From: Parus major
Taxonomy: Eukaryota; Chordata; Aves; Passeriformes; Paridae
DNA length: 64,000 nucleotides
Direction: 5' to 3'
Assembly (NCBI RefSeq): GCF_001522545.3
Contig: NC_031776.1
Span: forward strand, 26,547,634 to 26,611,633
Shown: positions 36,701-42,118 of the stretch, in pieces
Position numbering within the stretch: the stretch's first letter is position 1
Layout: the number at the start of each line of letters is the position of its first letter
Program-made: the position numbers and the translations under genes
The notes under the pieces: model-generated
Database searches by the model: none
Seen by the model: only the letters and a program-made list of their open reading frames with translations
What the model was told of the DNA's origin: nothing

Positions 36701-37733
36701 CTGTGGGAAATACCTTTGTGCTCATTGTTGCCGAGGCTGCACCAATGGCACAGGTATGGTTTGGTTCTTAAAACAGAGGTCAGCTTTACAACAGGCTTCT
36801 GGTGCTCCTGGTGCACAGCTTCTCTGCCAGCCCCAGGCTCTTGCACCTAGGTGACAGCAGCCTACTCCGAGCTGTCCCCCAGCCCCTGCTCTGTGGGGCT
36901 CTCAGTGGAGCTCCCTCACTGACCCTCCCAGCGGCAGGAAGTAACTTACCTGCACTGGTAACGCTGCTGGAGCTCAGCTCTAGGCAAGCTGGCTGTGTCT
37001 GGACCTGGAGCCTGGATAGTGGCAGCCACACAGTGAGTTGCTCACCAGAAACAAGACCAGTGGGCACTCAGCTCTTCCTCAAGGCTCTTGCCTGGGGAGT
37101 CCTGCCAGGCCAGCTGCCTCAGCATCCCTGAGATGCCAGGCTTACAGGGGGAGGTCATGGTGCAGAGGTAGTTTAATTCAGGCTGTGAAACTTCTGGGAT
37201 GATGCCATGGAGGTGTGAACTGGGGCTTATTTCTAGCCAGCATGAATCTGTCTCTCCCAAAAGAATCTTTCAGGCTAAAAGCGCAGGTACATACGTTCCA
37301 GTCAGATTTGTAAGGAAATATTTAATGGAACCAACTCAATCTGTTTTGTTTCAAGAGGTATCACATATTTGTAATTACATTATGTGTACAAGCATTGACC
37401 AGAAAACAGGATGAGAAAATTTCTATCCTGTGAGCCATTTTGGAAACTAAAAAATAATTTTCACCCAGCTTTTTAAAAAGCAATTGAAAGTGCAGAGATA
37501 TCCTCTGGACTGTGAGTCTGGGGTCTCCTGACATGCTGTTCTTTTTTCTTTCCTAGTGGGCTGAATTTGTCTTGTTCACTGTTCTCCTCTTTGCTGTGTG
37601 CATTATTTTCTCCATCATGGGATATTTCTATGTCAGTGTGGATCCAGAGGACCTAGAAGAAAAGGAAGAGAAGAGAGAGACCTCAAGCAGAGGAAACATG
37701 ATTGGTCTTGTTACTCAGAAAACAAAGCTCTAA
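596..37733 (+). CDS. SLC15A2: SLC15A2 (PEPT2), proton-coupled di/tripeptide transporter, complete 22-exon coding region
   Basis: PEPT2 is a plasma-membrane symporter of the POT/PTR2 family (MFS fold). It imports di- and tripeptides and peptide-like drugs with protons, in kidney tubule, choroid plexus and glia. Joining 596-700, 4031-4118, 4735-4876, 6718-6810, 7867-7966, 13024-13114, 15193-15270, 17862-17944, 18932-19018, 19334-19423, 19756-19800, 22015-22047, 23117-23205, 24891-24972, 26920-27045, 27407-27571, 30186-30232, 31742-31852, 32924-33020, 35470-35616, 36649-36753 and 37557-37733 gives 726 residues with one terminal TAA. Seen: ExxER (E53, E56, R57), H87, H142, the GTGGIKP...GGDQF signature (156-172), [10 protein letters not shown] (187-196), W313, N348, a large extracellular domain between TM9 and TM10 (about 403-605), E619, W646 and a C-terminal T-K-L. 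It is closer to PEPT2 than PEPT1 in the N-terminus (NESKETLF), in the [11 protein letters not shown] segment and in the GNMI...KTKL tail. No frameshift or premature stop was found. Oddity: A628 replaces a conserved Glu. Identity is very secure; it rests on recalled family sequences, not a search. Confidence 0.97.
1664..2040 (-). other. Unrecognised antisense open frame in intron 1 (possible terminal exon, retrocopy or chance ORF)
   Basis: On the minus strand an uninterrupted frame of about 125 codons runs from a CTCATTTCAG acceptor-like site (AG at plus 2041-2042) to TGA at plus 1664-1666. It has no good ATG at its left end. Composition is protein-like: mixed charged residues, one hydrophobic helix-like segment ([20 protein letters not shown]), a [18 protein letters not shown] stretch and a basic tail ending KAKRLSLDS. 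Its 3' part (plus 1720-1762) is locally enriched in CpG compared with the flanks. I do not recognise a family. No poly(A) signal follows the stop. It could be the last exon of an antisense gene, a decayed retrocopy, or chance. Confidence 0.3.
4031..4118 (+). CDS. SLC15A2: SLC15A2 coding exon 2 (residues 36-64 plus first base of 65)
   Basis: Encodes TM1, including [11 protein letters not shown] and the POT-family motif ExxERFSYYG (E53, E56, R57, Y60, Y61). In this family the motif couples proton binding to transport and contacts the peptide. Acceptor TCCCACAG, donor GTATGT, ends in phase 1. Intron 2 (616 nt) shows no gene or repeat I recognise. Confidence 0.97.
4735..4876 (+). CDS. SLC15A2: SLC15A2 coding exon 3 (residues 65-111 plus two bases of K112)
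   Basis: Encodes the first extracellular loop and TM2. H87 is the conserved histidine shown in mammalian PEPT2 (H57 in PEPT1) to be essential for proton-driven uptake. Y94 lies in the substrate pocket. The exon ends in ADSWLGKYK, part of the first PTR2 signature. Acceptor CCTTTTAG, donor GTAAGT, phase 2. Intron 3 (1841 nt) holds only a short duplicated GAAGGAATA near 6119-6140 and no coding signal. Confidence 0.97.
6718..6810 (+). CDS. SLC15A2: SLC15A2 coding exon 4 (K112 to V143)
   Basis: Encodes TM3 and the entry to TM4, completing K112 from one base. It includes [10 protein letters not shown] and H142, the second conserved histidine of PEPT2 (H121 in PEPT1). Acceptor CCTCACAG, donor GTAAGT, phase 2. 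Intron 4 (1056 nt) shows nothing recognisable beyond AT-rich sequence around 7680-7740. Confidence 0.96.
7867..7966 (+). CDS. SLC15A2: SLC15A2 coding exon 5 (residues 143-176)
   Basis: Encodes TM4 and the loop carrying the best-conserved POT signature, [17 protein letters not shown] (156-172), with K161 in the peptide-binding site. The acceptor GCATGAAG has a short, T/G-mixed pyrimidine tract but is fixed by phase and homology. Donor GTAAGA, phase 0. Intron 5 is the longest (5057 nt). It contains an imperfect 18-19 bp triplication (8312-8367) and an A19 run (12630-12648), with no coding signal. Confidence 0.97.
8312..8367 (+). repeat. Imperfect 18-19 bp triplication (ACTGCAAATGAAAGAAAAT-like)
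   Basis: Three adjacent degenerate copies in intron 5: ACTGCAAATGAAAGAAAAT at 8312-8330, ACTGTGAAATGAAAGAAT at 8331-8348 and AGTGCAAATGAAAGAAAAG at 8349-8367. Each contains ATGAAAGAA. It is a small tandem duplication with no sign of function. Confidence 0.75.
12630..12648 (+). repeat. A19 homopolymer
   Basis: A run of 19 A residues in intron 5 after a purine-rich lead-in (GAGAGGAGGGGAAAGG). I see no adjacent retrocopy sequence. Confidence 0.9.
13024..13114 (+). CDS. SLC15A2: SLC15A2 coding exon 6 (residues 177-206 plus one base of G207)
   Basis: Encodes TM5 with the family motif [14 protein letters not shown] (183-196). N192 is a substrate-site residue in PEPT structures. Acceptor TTGTTTTAG, donor GTCAGT, phase 1. 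Intron 6 (2078 nt) contains a possible short CR1 remnant near 13367-13415 and a T run at about 14887-14900. No gene is seen in it. Confidence 0.97.
13367..13415 (-). mobile_element. Possible eroded CR1 3'-end scrap
   Basis: AGGTGGAAGGACCTGTATAG followed by TCATCTACTCCCCACTGCCA resembles the reverse complement of the CR1 tail (GGTTGGAAGGGACCT..ATCATCTAGTTCCAACCCCCCTGCCA) with several mismatches and gaps. The terminal ATCATAGAATGG octamer repeats are missing. It lies in intron 6. Confidence 0.35.
15193..15270 (+). CDS. SLC15A2: SLC15A2 coding exon 7 (G207 to first base of V233)
   Basis: Encodes the TM5-TM6 loop and most of TM6. [18 protein letters not shown] is the PEPT2 form of this loop; PEPT1 differs strongly here, which supports the paralogue call. 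C211 and C216 lie in the extracellular loop. Acceptor TTTTTTAG, donor GTAAGT, phase 1. Intron 7 (2591 nt) shows no recognisable element. Confidence 0.97.
17862..17944 (+). CDS. SLC15A2: SLC15A2 coding exon 8 (V233 to G260)
   Basis: Encodes the end of TM6 and the start of the central cytosolic linker between the two six-helix bundles ([13 protein letters not shown], then the helix ending CKCIG). Acceptor TTTTTCAG, donor GTAAGT, phase 0. Intron 8 (987 nt) carries a 3'-terminal CR1 fragment at about 18649-18707 on the plus strand. Confidence 0.96.
18649..18707 (+). mobile_element. Short CR1 LINE 3'-terminal fragment, plus orientation
   Basis: TAGGTCCTTCCCAACTCAGG followed by ATATTCTAAGATTCGATGAT and TCTATA matches a degraded form of the CR1 3' end (GGTCCCTTCCAACC...ATTCTATGATTCTAT). 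It lies in intron 8, opposite in orientation to the intron 17 copy. The left boundary is uncertain, and more of the element may extend toward 18600. Confidence 0.75.
18932..19018 (+). CDS. SLC15A2: SLC15A2 coding exon 9 (residues 261-289)
   Basis: Encodes the basic cytosolic linker between TM6 and TM7: [11 protein letters not shown], then the conserved HWLDWA before TM7. Acceptor CTCCCTAG, donor GTAAGT, both ends phase 0. Intron 9 is the shortest at 315 nt. Confidence 0.97.
19334..19423 (+). CDS. SLC15A2: SLC15A2 coding exon 10 (residues 290-319)
   Basis: Encodes TM7: [21 protein letters not shown]313 corresponds to the Trp of PEPT1 (W294) that lines the substrate cavity, and D317 is also conserved. 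Acceptor CCTTTTAG, donor GTACAG, phase 0. Intron 10 is 332 nt. Confidence 0.97.
19756..19800 (+). CDS. SLC15A2: SLC15A2 coding exon 11 (residues 320-334, 45 nt)
   Basis: A short exon giving the GSRWTLQAT loop after TM7, near-identical in PEPT1 and PEPT2, then KMNADF. Acceptor CTCCTTAG, donor GTAAGT, phase 0. Intron 11 (2214 nt) includes a C/T-rich stretch (about 21180-21270) and no gene that I can see. Confidence 0.96.
22015..22047 (+). CDS. SLC15A2: SLC15A2 coding exon 12 (residues 335-345, 33-nt small exon)
   Basis: Only 11 codons: [11 protein letters not shown], with the conserved QPDQMQ that leads into TM8. It is framed by TTGTTTCAG and a GTAAAA donor, phase 0 at both ends. Skipping it would keep the frame but remove the TM7-TM8 connection. 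Automated annotation could easily miss it. Intron 12 (1069 nt) has nothing recognisable. Confidence 0.94.
23117..23205 (+). CDS. SLC15A2: SLC15A2 coding exon 13 (F346 to two bases of T375)
   Basis: Encodes TM8, [20 protein letters not shown], with N348 at the substrate site, then the short cytosolic loop ending CKLNFT. Acceptor TATTGCAG, donor GTAAGT, phase 2. Intron 13 (1685 nt) shows no recognised element. Confidence 0.96.
24891..24972 (+). CDS. SLC15A2: SLC15A2 coding exon 14 (T375 to N402)
   Basis: Encodes TM9 ([18 protein letters not shown]) and the exit into the extracellular domain, VIEVKIN. Acceptor CTCCATAG, donor GTAAGT, phase 0. Intron 14 (1947 nt) holds a T/A-rich tract at about 25369-25415 and an 11-bp direct repeat next to A-rich runs (26206-26216 and 26275-26285). 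Confidence 0.96.
26206..26285 (+). repeat. 11-bp direct repeat TAGCTCTGCAG, copies 69 bp apart, each after an A-rich tract
   Basis: The copies are at 26206-26216 and 26275-26285 in intron 14. Each is preceded by a run of 9-10 A residues, but the sequence after each copy does not match. They could flank a small insertion as a target-site duplication, or be coincidence. Confidence 0.4.
26920..27045 (+). CDS. SLC15A2: SLC15A2 coding exon 15 (residues 403-444)
   Basis: Start of the large extracellular domain between TM9 and TM10, which in mammalian PEPTs forms two immunoglobulin-like beta modules. It begins [12 protein letters not shown] and ends VESFQ; the ESFQ string also occurs in mammalian PEPT2 (ESIKSFQ). 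This domain is the least conserved part of the protein. Acceptor TTTAATTAG, donor GTAAGC, phase 0. Intron 15 is 361 nt. Confidence 0.93.
27407..27571 (+). CDS. SLC15A2: SLC15A2 coding exon 16 (residues 445-499)
   Basis: Extracellular domain. It keeps YSKL, FTLQHQ and VKEKSVYSL, which align with PEPT2 YSKLHL, FHLKYHN and VQEKNWYSL. It contains one N-glycosylation sequon, N475-Y-T. Acceptor CTTCCACAG, donor GTGAGT, phase 0. Intron 16 (2614 nt) has TTATTTATT-rich sequence at about 29017-29073 and no gene that I can see. Confidence 0.94.
30186..30232 (+). CDS. SLC15A2: SLC15A2 coding exon 17 (I500 to two bases of R515)
   Basis: A short extracellular-domain exon of 47 nt: [16 protein letters not shown], matching PEPT2 KDTESRTTNGMTTVR in position. 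Acceptor CTCTTTAG, donor GTAGGA (weaker), phase 2. Intron 17 (1509 nt) holds the A/C-rich tract at 30777-30863 and the main CR1 fragment (30989-31438, minus). Confidence 0.94.
30777..30863 (+). repeat. A/C-rich low-complexity tract
   Basis: Runs of A broken by C, of the CAAAA and CCAAAAA type, in intron 17 about 125 bases before the CR1 fragment. Simple low-complexity sequence. Confidence 0.9.
30989..31438 (-). mobile_element. CR1 LINE 3'-end fragment (5'-truncated), minus orientation
   Basis: On the plus strand it begins ATCATAGAATGGTCTGGGTT and continues with GGAAGGGACCTGAGGTCACC, CCCTGCCATGGACAGGGACA and GATGAGGCATCCACAGCTTT, ending near CTCTGATCATCTTCGCGGCC. This is the reverse complement of the CR1 terminal region typical of birds. 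It lies in intron 17 and does not disturb the exons. The left end is sharp; the right end is approximate. It is non-functional: only the last 450 bases or so of a several-kilobase element remain. Confidence 0.93.
31742..31852 (+). CDS. SLC15A2: SLC15A2 coding exon 18 (R515 to two bases of I552)
   Basis: Extracellular domain beginning [14 protein letters not shown], which aligns with PEPT2 RFVNTLHKDVNISL. It has sequons at N525-L-T and N539-Y-S; the first is shared in position with mammalian PEPT2. Acceptor TCTTTGCAG, donor GTAAGT, phase 2. Intron 18 (1071 nt) has nothing recognisable. Confidence 0.95.
32924..33020 (+). CDS. SLC15A2: SLC15A2 coding exon 19 (I552 to N584)
   Basis: Extracellular domain containing the single Cys C558 and [18 protein letters not shown], which aligns with the PEPT2 [18 protein letters not shown] segment. 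N584 begins a sequon (N-I-S) completed in the next exon. Acceptor TTTTACCTAG, donor GTAAGT, phase 0. Intron 19 (2449 nt) has no gene that I can recognise. Confidence 0.96.
35470..35616 (+). CDS. SLC15A2: SLC15A2 coding exon 20 (residues 585-633)
   Basis: End of the extracellular domain ([11 protein letters not shown]) and TM10 ([20 protein letters not shown]). E619 corresponds to human PEPT2 E622 (PEPT1 E595), which binds the peptide amino terminus. Oddity: TGLAFSYSQ is read where the family has TGLEFSYSQ. The Ala codon is GCC at 35599-35601. Acceptor TCCTGCTAG, donor GTACTC (weak), phase 0. Intron 20 is 1032 nt with nothing recognised. Confidence 0.97.
36649..36753 (+). CDS. SLC15A2: SLC15A2 coding exon 21 (residues 634-668)
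   Basis: Encodes the TM10-TM11 loop and TM11. [18 protein letters not shown] is almost identical across PEPT1 and PEPT2. W646 matches human W649 after the three-residue shortening of the extracellular domain. Acceptor CTTTTCAG, donor GTATGG, phase 0. Intron 21 (803 nt) has nothing recognised. Confidence 0.97.
37557..37733 (+). CDS. SLC15A2: SLC15A2 coding exon 22 (residues 669-726, stop TAA)
   Basis: Encodes TM12 ([20 protein letters not shown]) and an acidic-then-basic cytosolic tail of about 32 residues. The tail ends [13 protein letters not shown]; mammalian PEPT2 ends GNMIKLETKKTKL. The last three residues T-K-L fit a class I PDZ ligand, the type through which mammalian PEPT2 binds PDZK1. 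Acceptor TTTCCTAG. The stop codon is at 37731-37733. Confidence 0.97.
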   Translation, partial: WAEFVLFTVLLFAVCIIFSIMGYFYVSVDPEDLEEKEEKRETSSRGNMIGLVTQKTKL

Positions 37734-38316
37734 CACATCATGGGTTGGGATTTTTTTTTTTTAAACTCAATTATGAGAAAGTAAAAGAAGGGTGGGGTCA
37801 GTGTTATTTTATTTTAGAGCGTTGCAGTCTTTGTTACTCAAAATGTAGCCACCTTATAAATGGGACCAAATAGCCCTCTATAAAAACAATGGGGGTCCTG
37901 AAATCAGAGCAAAACTCCCTGGGAAAGCTCCTCAGGTATTAAAAGCCCTTATTAGTAATTACAGTGTAATTTACAACCTGCCCATCTTTTTAAGCATGGA
38001 ATGCTTTCCTATGATTTTGCCTTAAACATATATTTAGGGCAGCAGGGAGGAAGGGTGGAAGGAATGCCATATGACACAAAAATCTGGAGATGTTAAGAGA
38101 GAAGAAAGAGGAAAAACTAGTATAGGAATTAGGGAAGAATAGCTGTTAGTGACAGAAGGGATTTTAATGCTATCATCAAGGACTGTAAGGGTTACACACA
38201 GTCCCAAAGGCTTTCATCATGTAACTCTCCTTATGAGTATTTCATCCCATTATTGCATGTTATGAATGGTTCTGATTTATGATTTTCACCTTCAGGCTCA
38301 GAAGTAATAACACAGA

Positions 38317-38322
38317 ATTAAA
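38317..38322 (+). terminator. Candidate poly(A) signal ATTAAA
   Basis: The common variant hexamer, about 580 nt after the SLC15A2 stop codon. Mammalian PEPT2 mRNAs have a long 3' UTR, so this signal could be used or bypassed. No cleavage site is visible. Confidence 0.25.
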
Positions 38323-40010
38323 TTCTGCAGGCTAAAATATTCCCAAAACACCGCTGACGAAGACAGGCATGCTACCACCTCTCCAATACCCATTTTTTTT
38401 CCCTTAGAAGTTTTTAGCAACTGATGGTGTTCTTTGATTAGACATGATTAGAGAATTGGTTTATGCTTTCTTATTTCAGAATTCCAGGCAGTTATTTGCC
38501 ATCTTCCTATACATTAAGCCTTTATTGGGCATTTCCTTTTACAGCACCTGTCACTGCAAGTTAGGATATGGCTGATTTCTTATCTCATGCCTCAGTTATT
38601 CCCCACTGGGAGACAAGTTGCAGTAGTTTCTATAAAATTCCAGGACTCCTGCAGTGAGTTATTTACAAGGATGTACTTTATCATTTTTTCAGTCTACAAG
38701 AGGAGACCATGGCATATGAGATTTTTCTTTTTCCTCCTTGTTTTTCCATCCCTACCAAACTTTGGATATAGCAATTTTATTGGAATTGCGATATAATTGC
38801 CTCATTTTTTCTCAATTGCGTGAAGCTGTGGTTTCATGTTCTGCATAGGAGTAATTCAACTACTGCTGATCTAGTAAAACTCCTGAGACAGACCCTGCCT
38901 TCCTCTGTCACTTCAAGGCCACAGTTATAACAGGTTATAATCCACAGTTATAATCCAAGCCTAATTTAAAAAAAGGTTCTTAATAGGCTCTTCAGGTTCA
39001 CAGAGAACAGATTTTAAATTATGCTTTCCTCTTCCATCTTGGCATCGGCCATAGGTTGATGATACTTGGATACAGGAGATCACAAAATACATGTTTAATT
39101 TAATTCCTATTCAGGACAGTGCTAGGAAATACACTCAGTTTGACACCTCAGCTCCTTTGATGTGCTCCCAGTGTGTATCTTCTTGAATAACGCTAAGAAA
39201 ACACAGCTTTTTGGTTTGTAACTCACAGCATAAGATTGCTATCTCTGCTTCCTGTCCTAAATGGGCATGGACTTTCACCACTAGTTCACACCTGCCTGCT
39301 GTGAAGTAGCATCTGGGGTTGTGCCAGAGGGGGACCATGGTCTCATCAGATAAATGAGAAGAGGCTGCAGATGTGCACGCAGGAACACTTGGGGTGGTTC
39401 AGTCCATGCAGAGACATTTATTAAGCTGTGGTGGCTGGATCCAGGCAGCTGAACCCTGCAACTCCATGGGGAATGAAGGGCATTGAAAGCCACCTATTAG
39501 GTCATCCAACCTGCTTCTCAGAAGCCAAGTGAGGATTATTCCCCTCTGTTCTTTCTGGTATTGTTCTCCTGCTGTGATTCTTTGTGTAGGTTCGTTCTCC
39601 TCCAAGCATTGTTGTTTTCCTAATCCCATTTTATGACACACTGTGAATCAGCTCAGAGGCTGCTGAATCACTCTGCTCTGATGCTGTTTGACCAGCTTCC
39701 AAGTTGAAGCACTAATAGAAAGCATTTCTTCCTCCACCCACTGTAAACAAAACAAAAATCCCCAAACTGAAGGAATGGCCAGGCTCCAGTAGCACTGAAC
39801 AAACACAATTTAGAATTATTGGAGCATTTAATTTTTTATAAGCCTTGAATTTGCAAGTATGTCGGGGTTCGAGGGCATATGTGGCAAAAAGACAAATGAA
39901 AATTATTGAAGCACTTTCCTTGGGAAGCACTTGGTAAGCAGTTCAAAGCTGCATGAGTGAAAGTAAGGTATCCAGGTCTCTAAGACTACATCTGCTTGAG
40001 AACTCTGGAT

Positions 40011-40102
40011 TTTGTTTTGGTTTGTTTGGTTTTTTTTGGTTTTTTGTTAGTTTTGTTTTGGTATTTTTGGGGGGGATTTTTTGTTTTATTTTGTTTTATT
40101 TC
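40011..40102 (+). repeat. T/G-rich low-complexity tract
   Basis: TTTTG, TTTGG and TTTTA units with a GGGGGGG run near 40069-40075, downstream of SLC15A2. Confidence 0.9.
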
Positions 40103-40336
40103 CTTATTGGTGACACTACCAGAAGCTGTCACAGACTCTGAGCTTAATTTAAATGAATTGTTCCAAACTCATAAAAGATACATTTAGGATGTCATCTGTA
40201 TCTGCTTTTTAGACTCCTGATGCCAAATTGTCCCTTTCCAAAAATCTCCATGTTCCAAACTGTCACCATAATGCTGGGGGAAGGAAAAATTGCAATTCAC
40301 AGTCGGGAAGATTATGAACAGAAAGGCAATGCTGTA

Positions 40337-40342
40337 AATAAA
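40337..40342 (+). terminator. Candidate distal poly(A) signal AATAAA
   Basis: The canonical hexamer, about 2.6 kb after the SLC15A2 stop, followed within 30 nt by GTGCTAACATGAGGCTGGGG, which is moderately G/T-rich. It could be the distal end of the transcript. This is inference only. Confidence 0.25.
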
Positions 40343-40644
40343 GTGCTAACATGAGGCTGGGGGCTGCAGGAGCAGCCCCTCCCAGGAGCTGCTTGGGGGC
40401 CTGTAAGGCTCTGCTCACAATTCTCTCAGAGATGAACTGGTTGCTTCCCACCTGCTCATCATCACCTATTGGAAGCTTTTTCCTTCTCTGATCTGCTTCC
40501 TCGGTTGCTGGTATGATCCTTCCCCACTGCTTCAGCTGCTGTTGTAGCTTTGCCAAATTGGACCCATTTATTTGGAATGCACCAGCAGTTTGGAGGGATT
40601 TCCACTGGCATGCTCACAACCAGCCAGGAGCGGGCTGGGGCTGT

Positions 40645-40670
40645 AGCAAAGAGCTGCAGCAAAGAGCTGC
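40645..40670 (+). repeat. Perfect 13-bp tandem duplication (AGCAAAGAGCTGC x2)
   Basis: Two exact adjacent copies, 40645-40657 and 40658-40670, in non-coding sequence. The absence of any mismatch suggests a recent duplication. Confidence 0.9.
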
Positions 40671-41863
40671 CCCTTCTGTAGCTGGAGAAGGGGGGCAAAT
40701 AGCACATTCAGCATAGCACTTCTCAAGTTTTAGAGCCACAACTCCATCCTTGGAGGCCTTGCATCACTTTCAAATGGACTCAAGACTGGATCAAAGGTTT
40801 GGGACTTGATTCCATAGAGTAATGGGGGTCTCTGGGTTTTTCTCCCATATGGTCACCTCAGAGATGGGGCCAGGCTCAGCTCTTCATACCAAATTTTAGA
40901 AAAATATTCTTTATTCCTCACAATTCTTTGCTTTAGGATCGCAGGGAGGATCCAAAGTAGAGATAATATATGTAAAGCTGTATGAACCTCTATAGAGAAA
41001 TAGCAACCTGCTGCCTGTCCATCTTCACCCTGTCACTGAAGACTCACAGCTGTTGATGAAGCTTTCCCTGGCACAGATTAGGGAAAGCTCACATCAAGTG
41101 ACCTACAGGAATTACCCTTTCCATGGACAGGAAAGAGGTGGTGGGAAACTGTAGATGTGTTGCTGCACAAATCTTCATTGCAGGGGTTTGGCTTTGCTCT
41201 GTAAGTATGTGTGTTTATCTGTTTCTCTGAAGGGTGCTTTCTGAGGAAGAATTTTTTGTGCAGAAAACTTCCCTTCATTTGCACTGGCTGTTGCTATTTT
41301 TCCCCTTAGAAGGTTGTAAGTGTGACCAGTGTTATTTCCAGTTTTGCATGAGATAAGCATAAAAGTGAGATTGCAAACTCAGCAAAATAACACCTTGGCT
41401 GTTGGTTCCTTAAACTTACCTCTTTTTCTGAGGCAGGCAGATGACTTTAGGTAGCAAACTTCTCTGTGCAGCTTAAGGGGCTTGCATCTCTCTTTTCTTT
41501 CATCTTCCTTTCACCACAATCCCAGAAGATGAGCCCTGGCAGGATGCAGCTGGTGTGTGCTGTCACCACTGACTAGGAAGCAAGAACCTGGCCAGGTCAG
41601 GAGCTGGTTCCTCTCTAGATACCCAAATGGGGCTTGGCAAAGTAGACTGAGGCAGGGCTGGCCCTGGTGGAAGTTGTGGTTTACTAAGCAGTGATCTGGA
41701 TTTGAGTTTTATTGTGAAAGGAAAGTGAGTGAAAGGAAGTTTTCACTTTACTTGGCTTTGGCATAAGGCAAGGAAAATGCAGATTGGTGGGCAGGCAGGA
41801 AACAAAGGGCTGCTTGCTCAAGGTCTTCCCAATCCCTCAATGGACAGCTGAAGTTACATTGAA

Positions 41864-42118
41864 TTAATTGCAGACAATATGAGATGAGAGAACAGGAAAG
41901 CTCAGATAATCATCTAGGTGGATGACATCAGGTCTTTGAGAAGAGCACTCTCCTAGCTCTGGTGGTGAAGGGCCATTGAGGGAGATGGTCAGCCATGGTT
42001 TGAAAATGGGTTTGGCATTCCAGAGTACTGCAAAAACCAGCACGAAGACCAGCACTGGTGGGTCTGCACTGACTGGAGAAGGAGGTGGCTGTACCCCAGC
42101 AATGTCCCTATCTTCCAT
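41864..42118 (-). other. Small antisense ORF with strong start context (84 codons), unproven
   Basis: A minus-strand ATG at plus 42116-42118 sits in GGCTGCCATGG, close to an ideal Kozak context, and opens 84 codons to TAA. The predicted peptide starts MEDRDIAGVQPPPSPVSADPP. A short hydrophobic run VLVFVLVFAVLW follows (about residues 22-33), then a soluble tail rich in Pro and Ser ending SSHIVCN. A 12-residue hydrophobic run is short for a membrane span. I recognise no family and see no spliced partner exons. It may well be chance. Confidence 0.15.

Larger units (their letters stand above)
37734..40342 (+). other. Probable SLC15A2 3' UTR and flank; end not determined
   Basis: Non-coding sequence after the stop. 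Candidate poly(A) signals on the plus strand are ATTAAA at 37938-37943, ATTAAA at 38317-38322 and AATAAA at 40337-40342. None has a decisive GU-rich downstream element, so the true cleavage site or sites cannot be chosen by eye. A T/G-rich low-complexity stretch lies at about 40011-40102. Confidence 0.35.

Noticed and set aside
37041..37556. Possible alternative exon in intron 21
   Set aside because: Open frames here lack matched splice sites, and the exon 21-22 junction is contiguous with the family sequence.
39475..39545. CR1- or LTR-like string TTAGGTCATCCAACCTGCTT
   Set aside because: A single short similarity to the phrase found in many interspersed repeats; no adjoining match to the CR1 tail.
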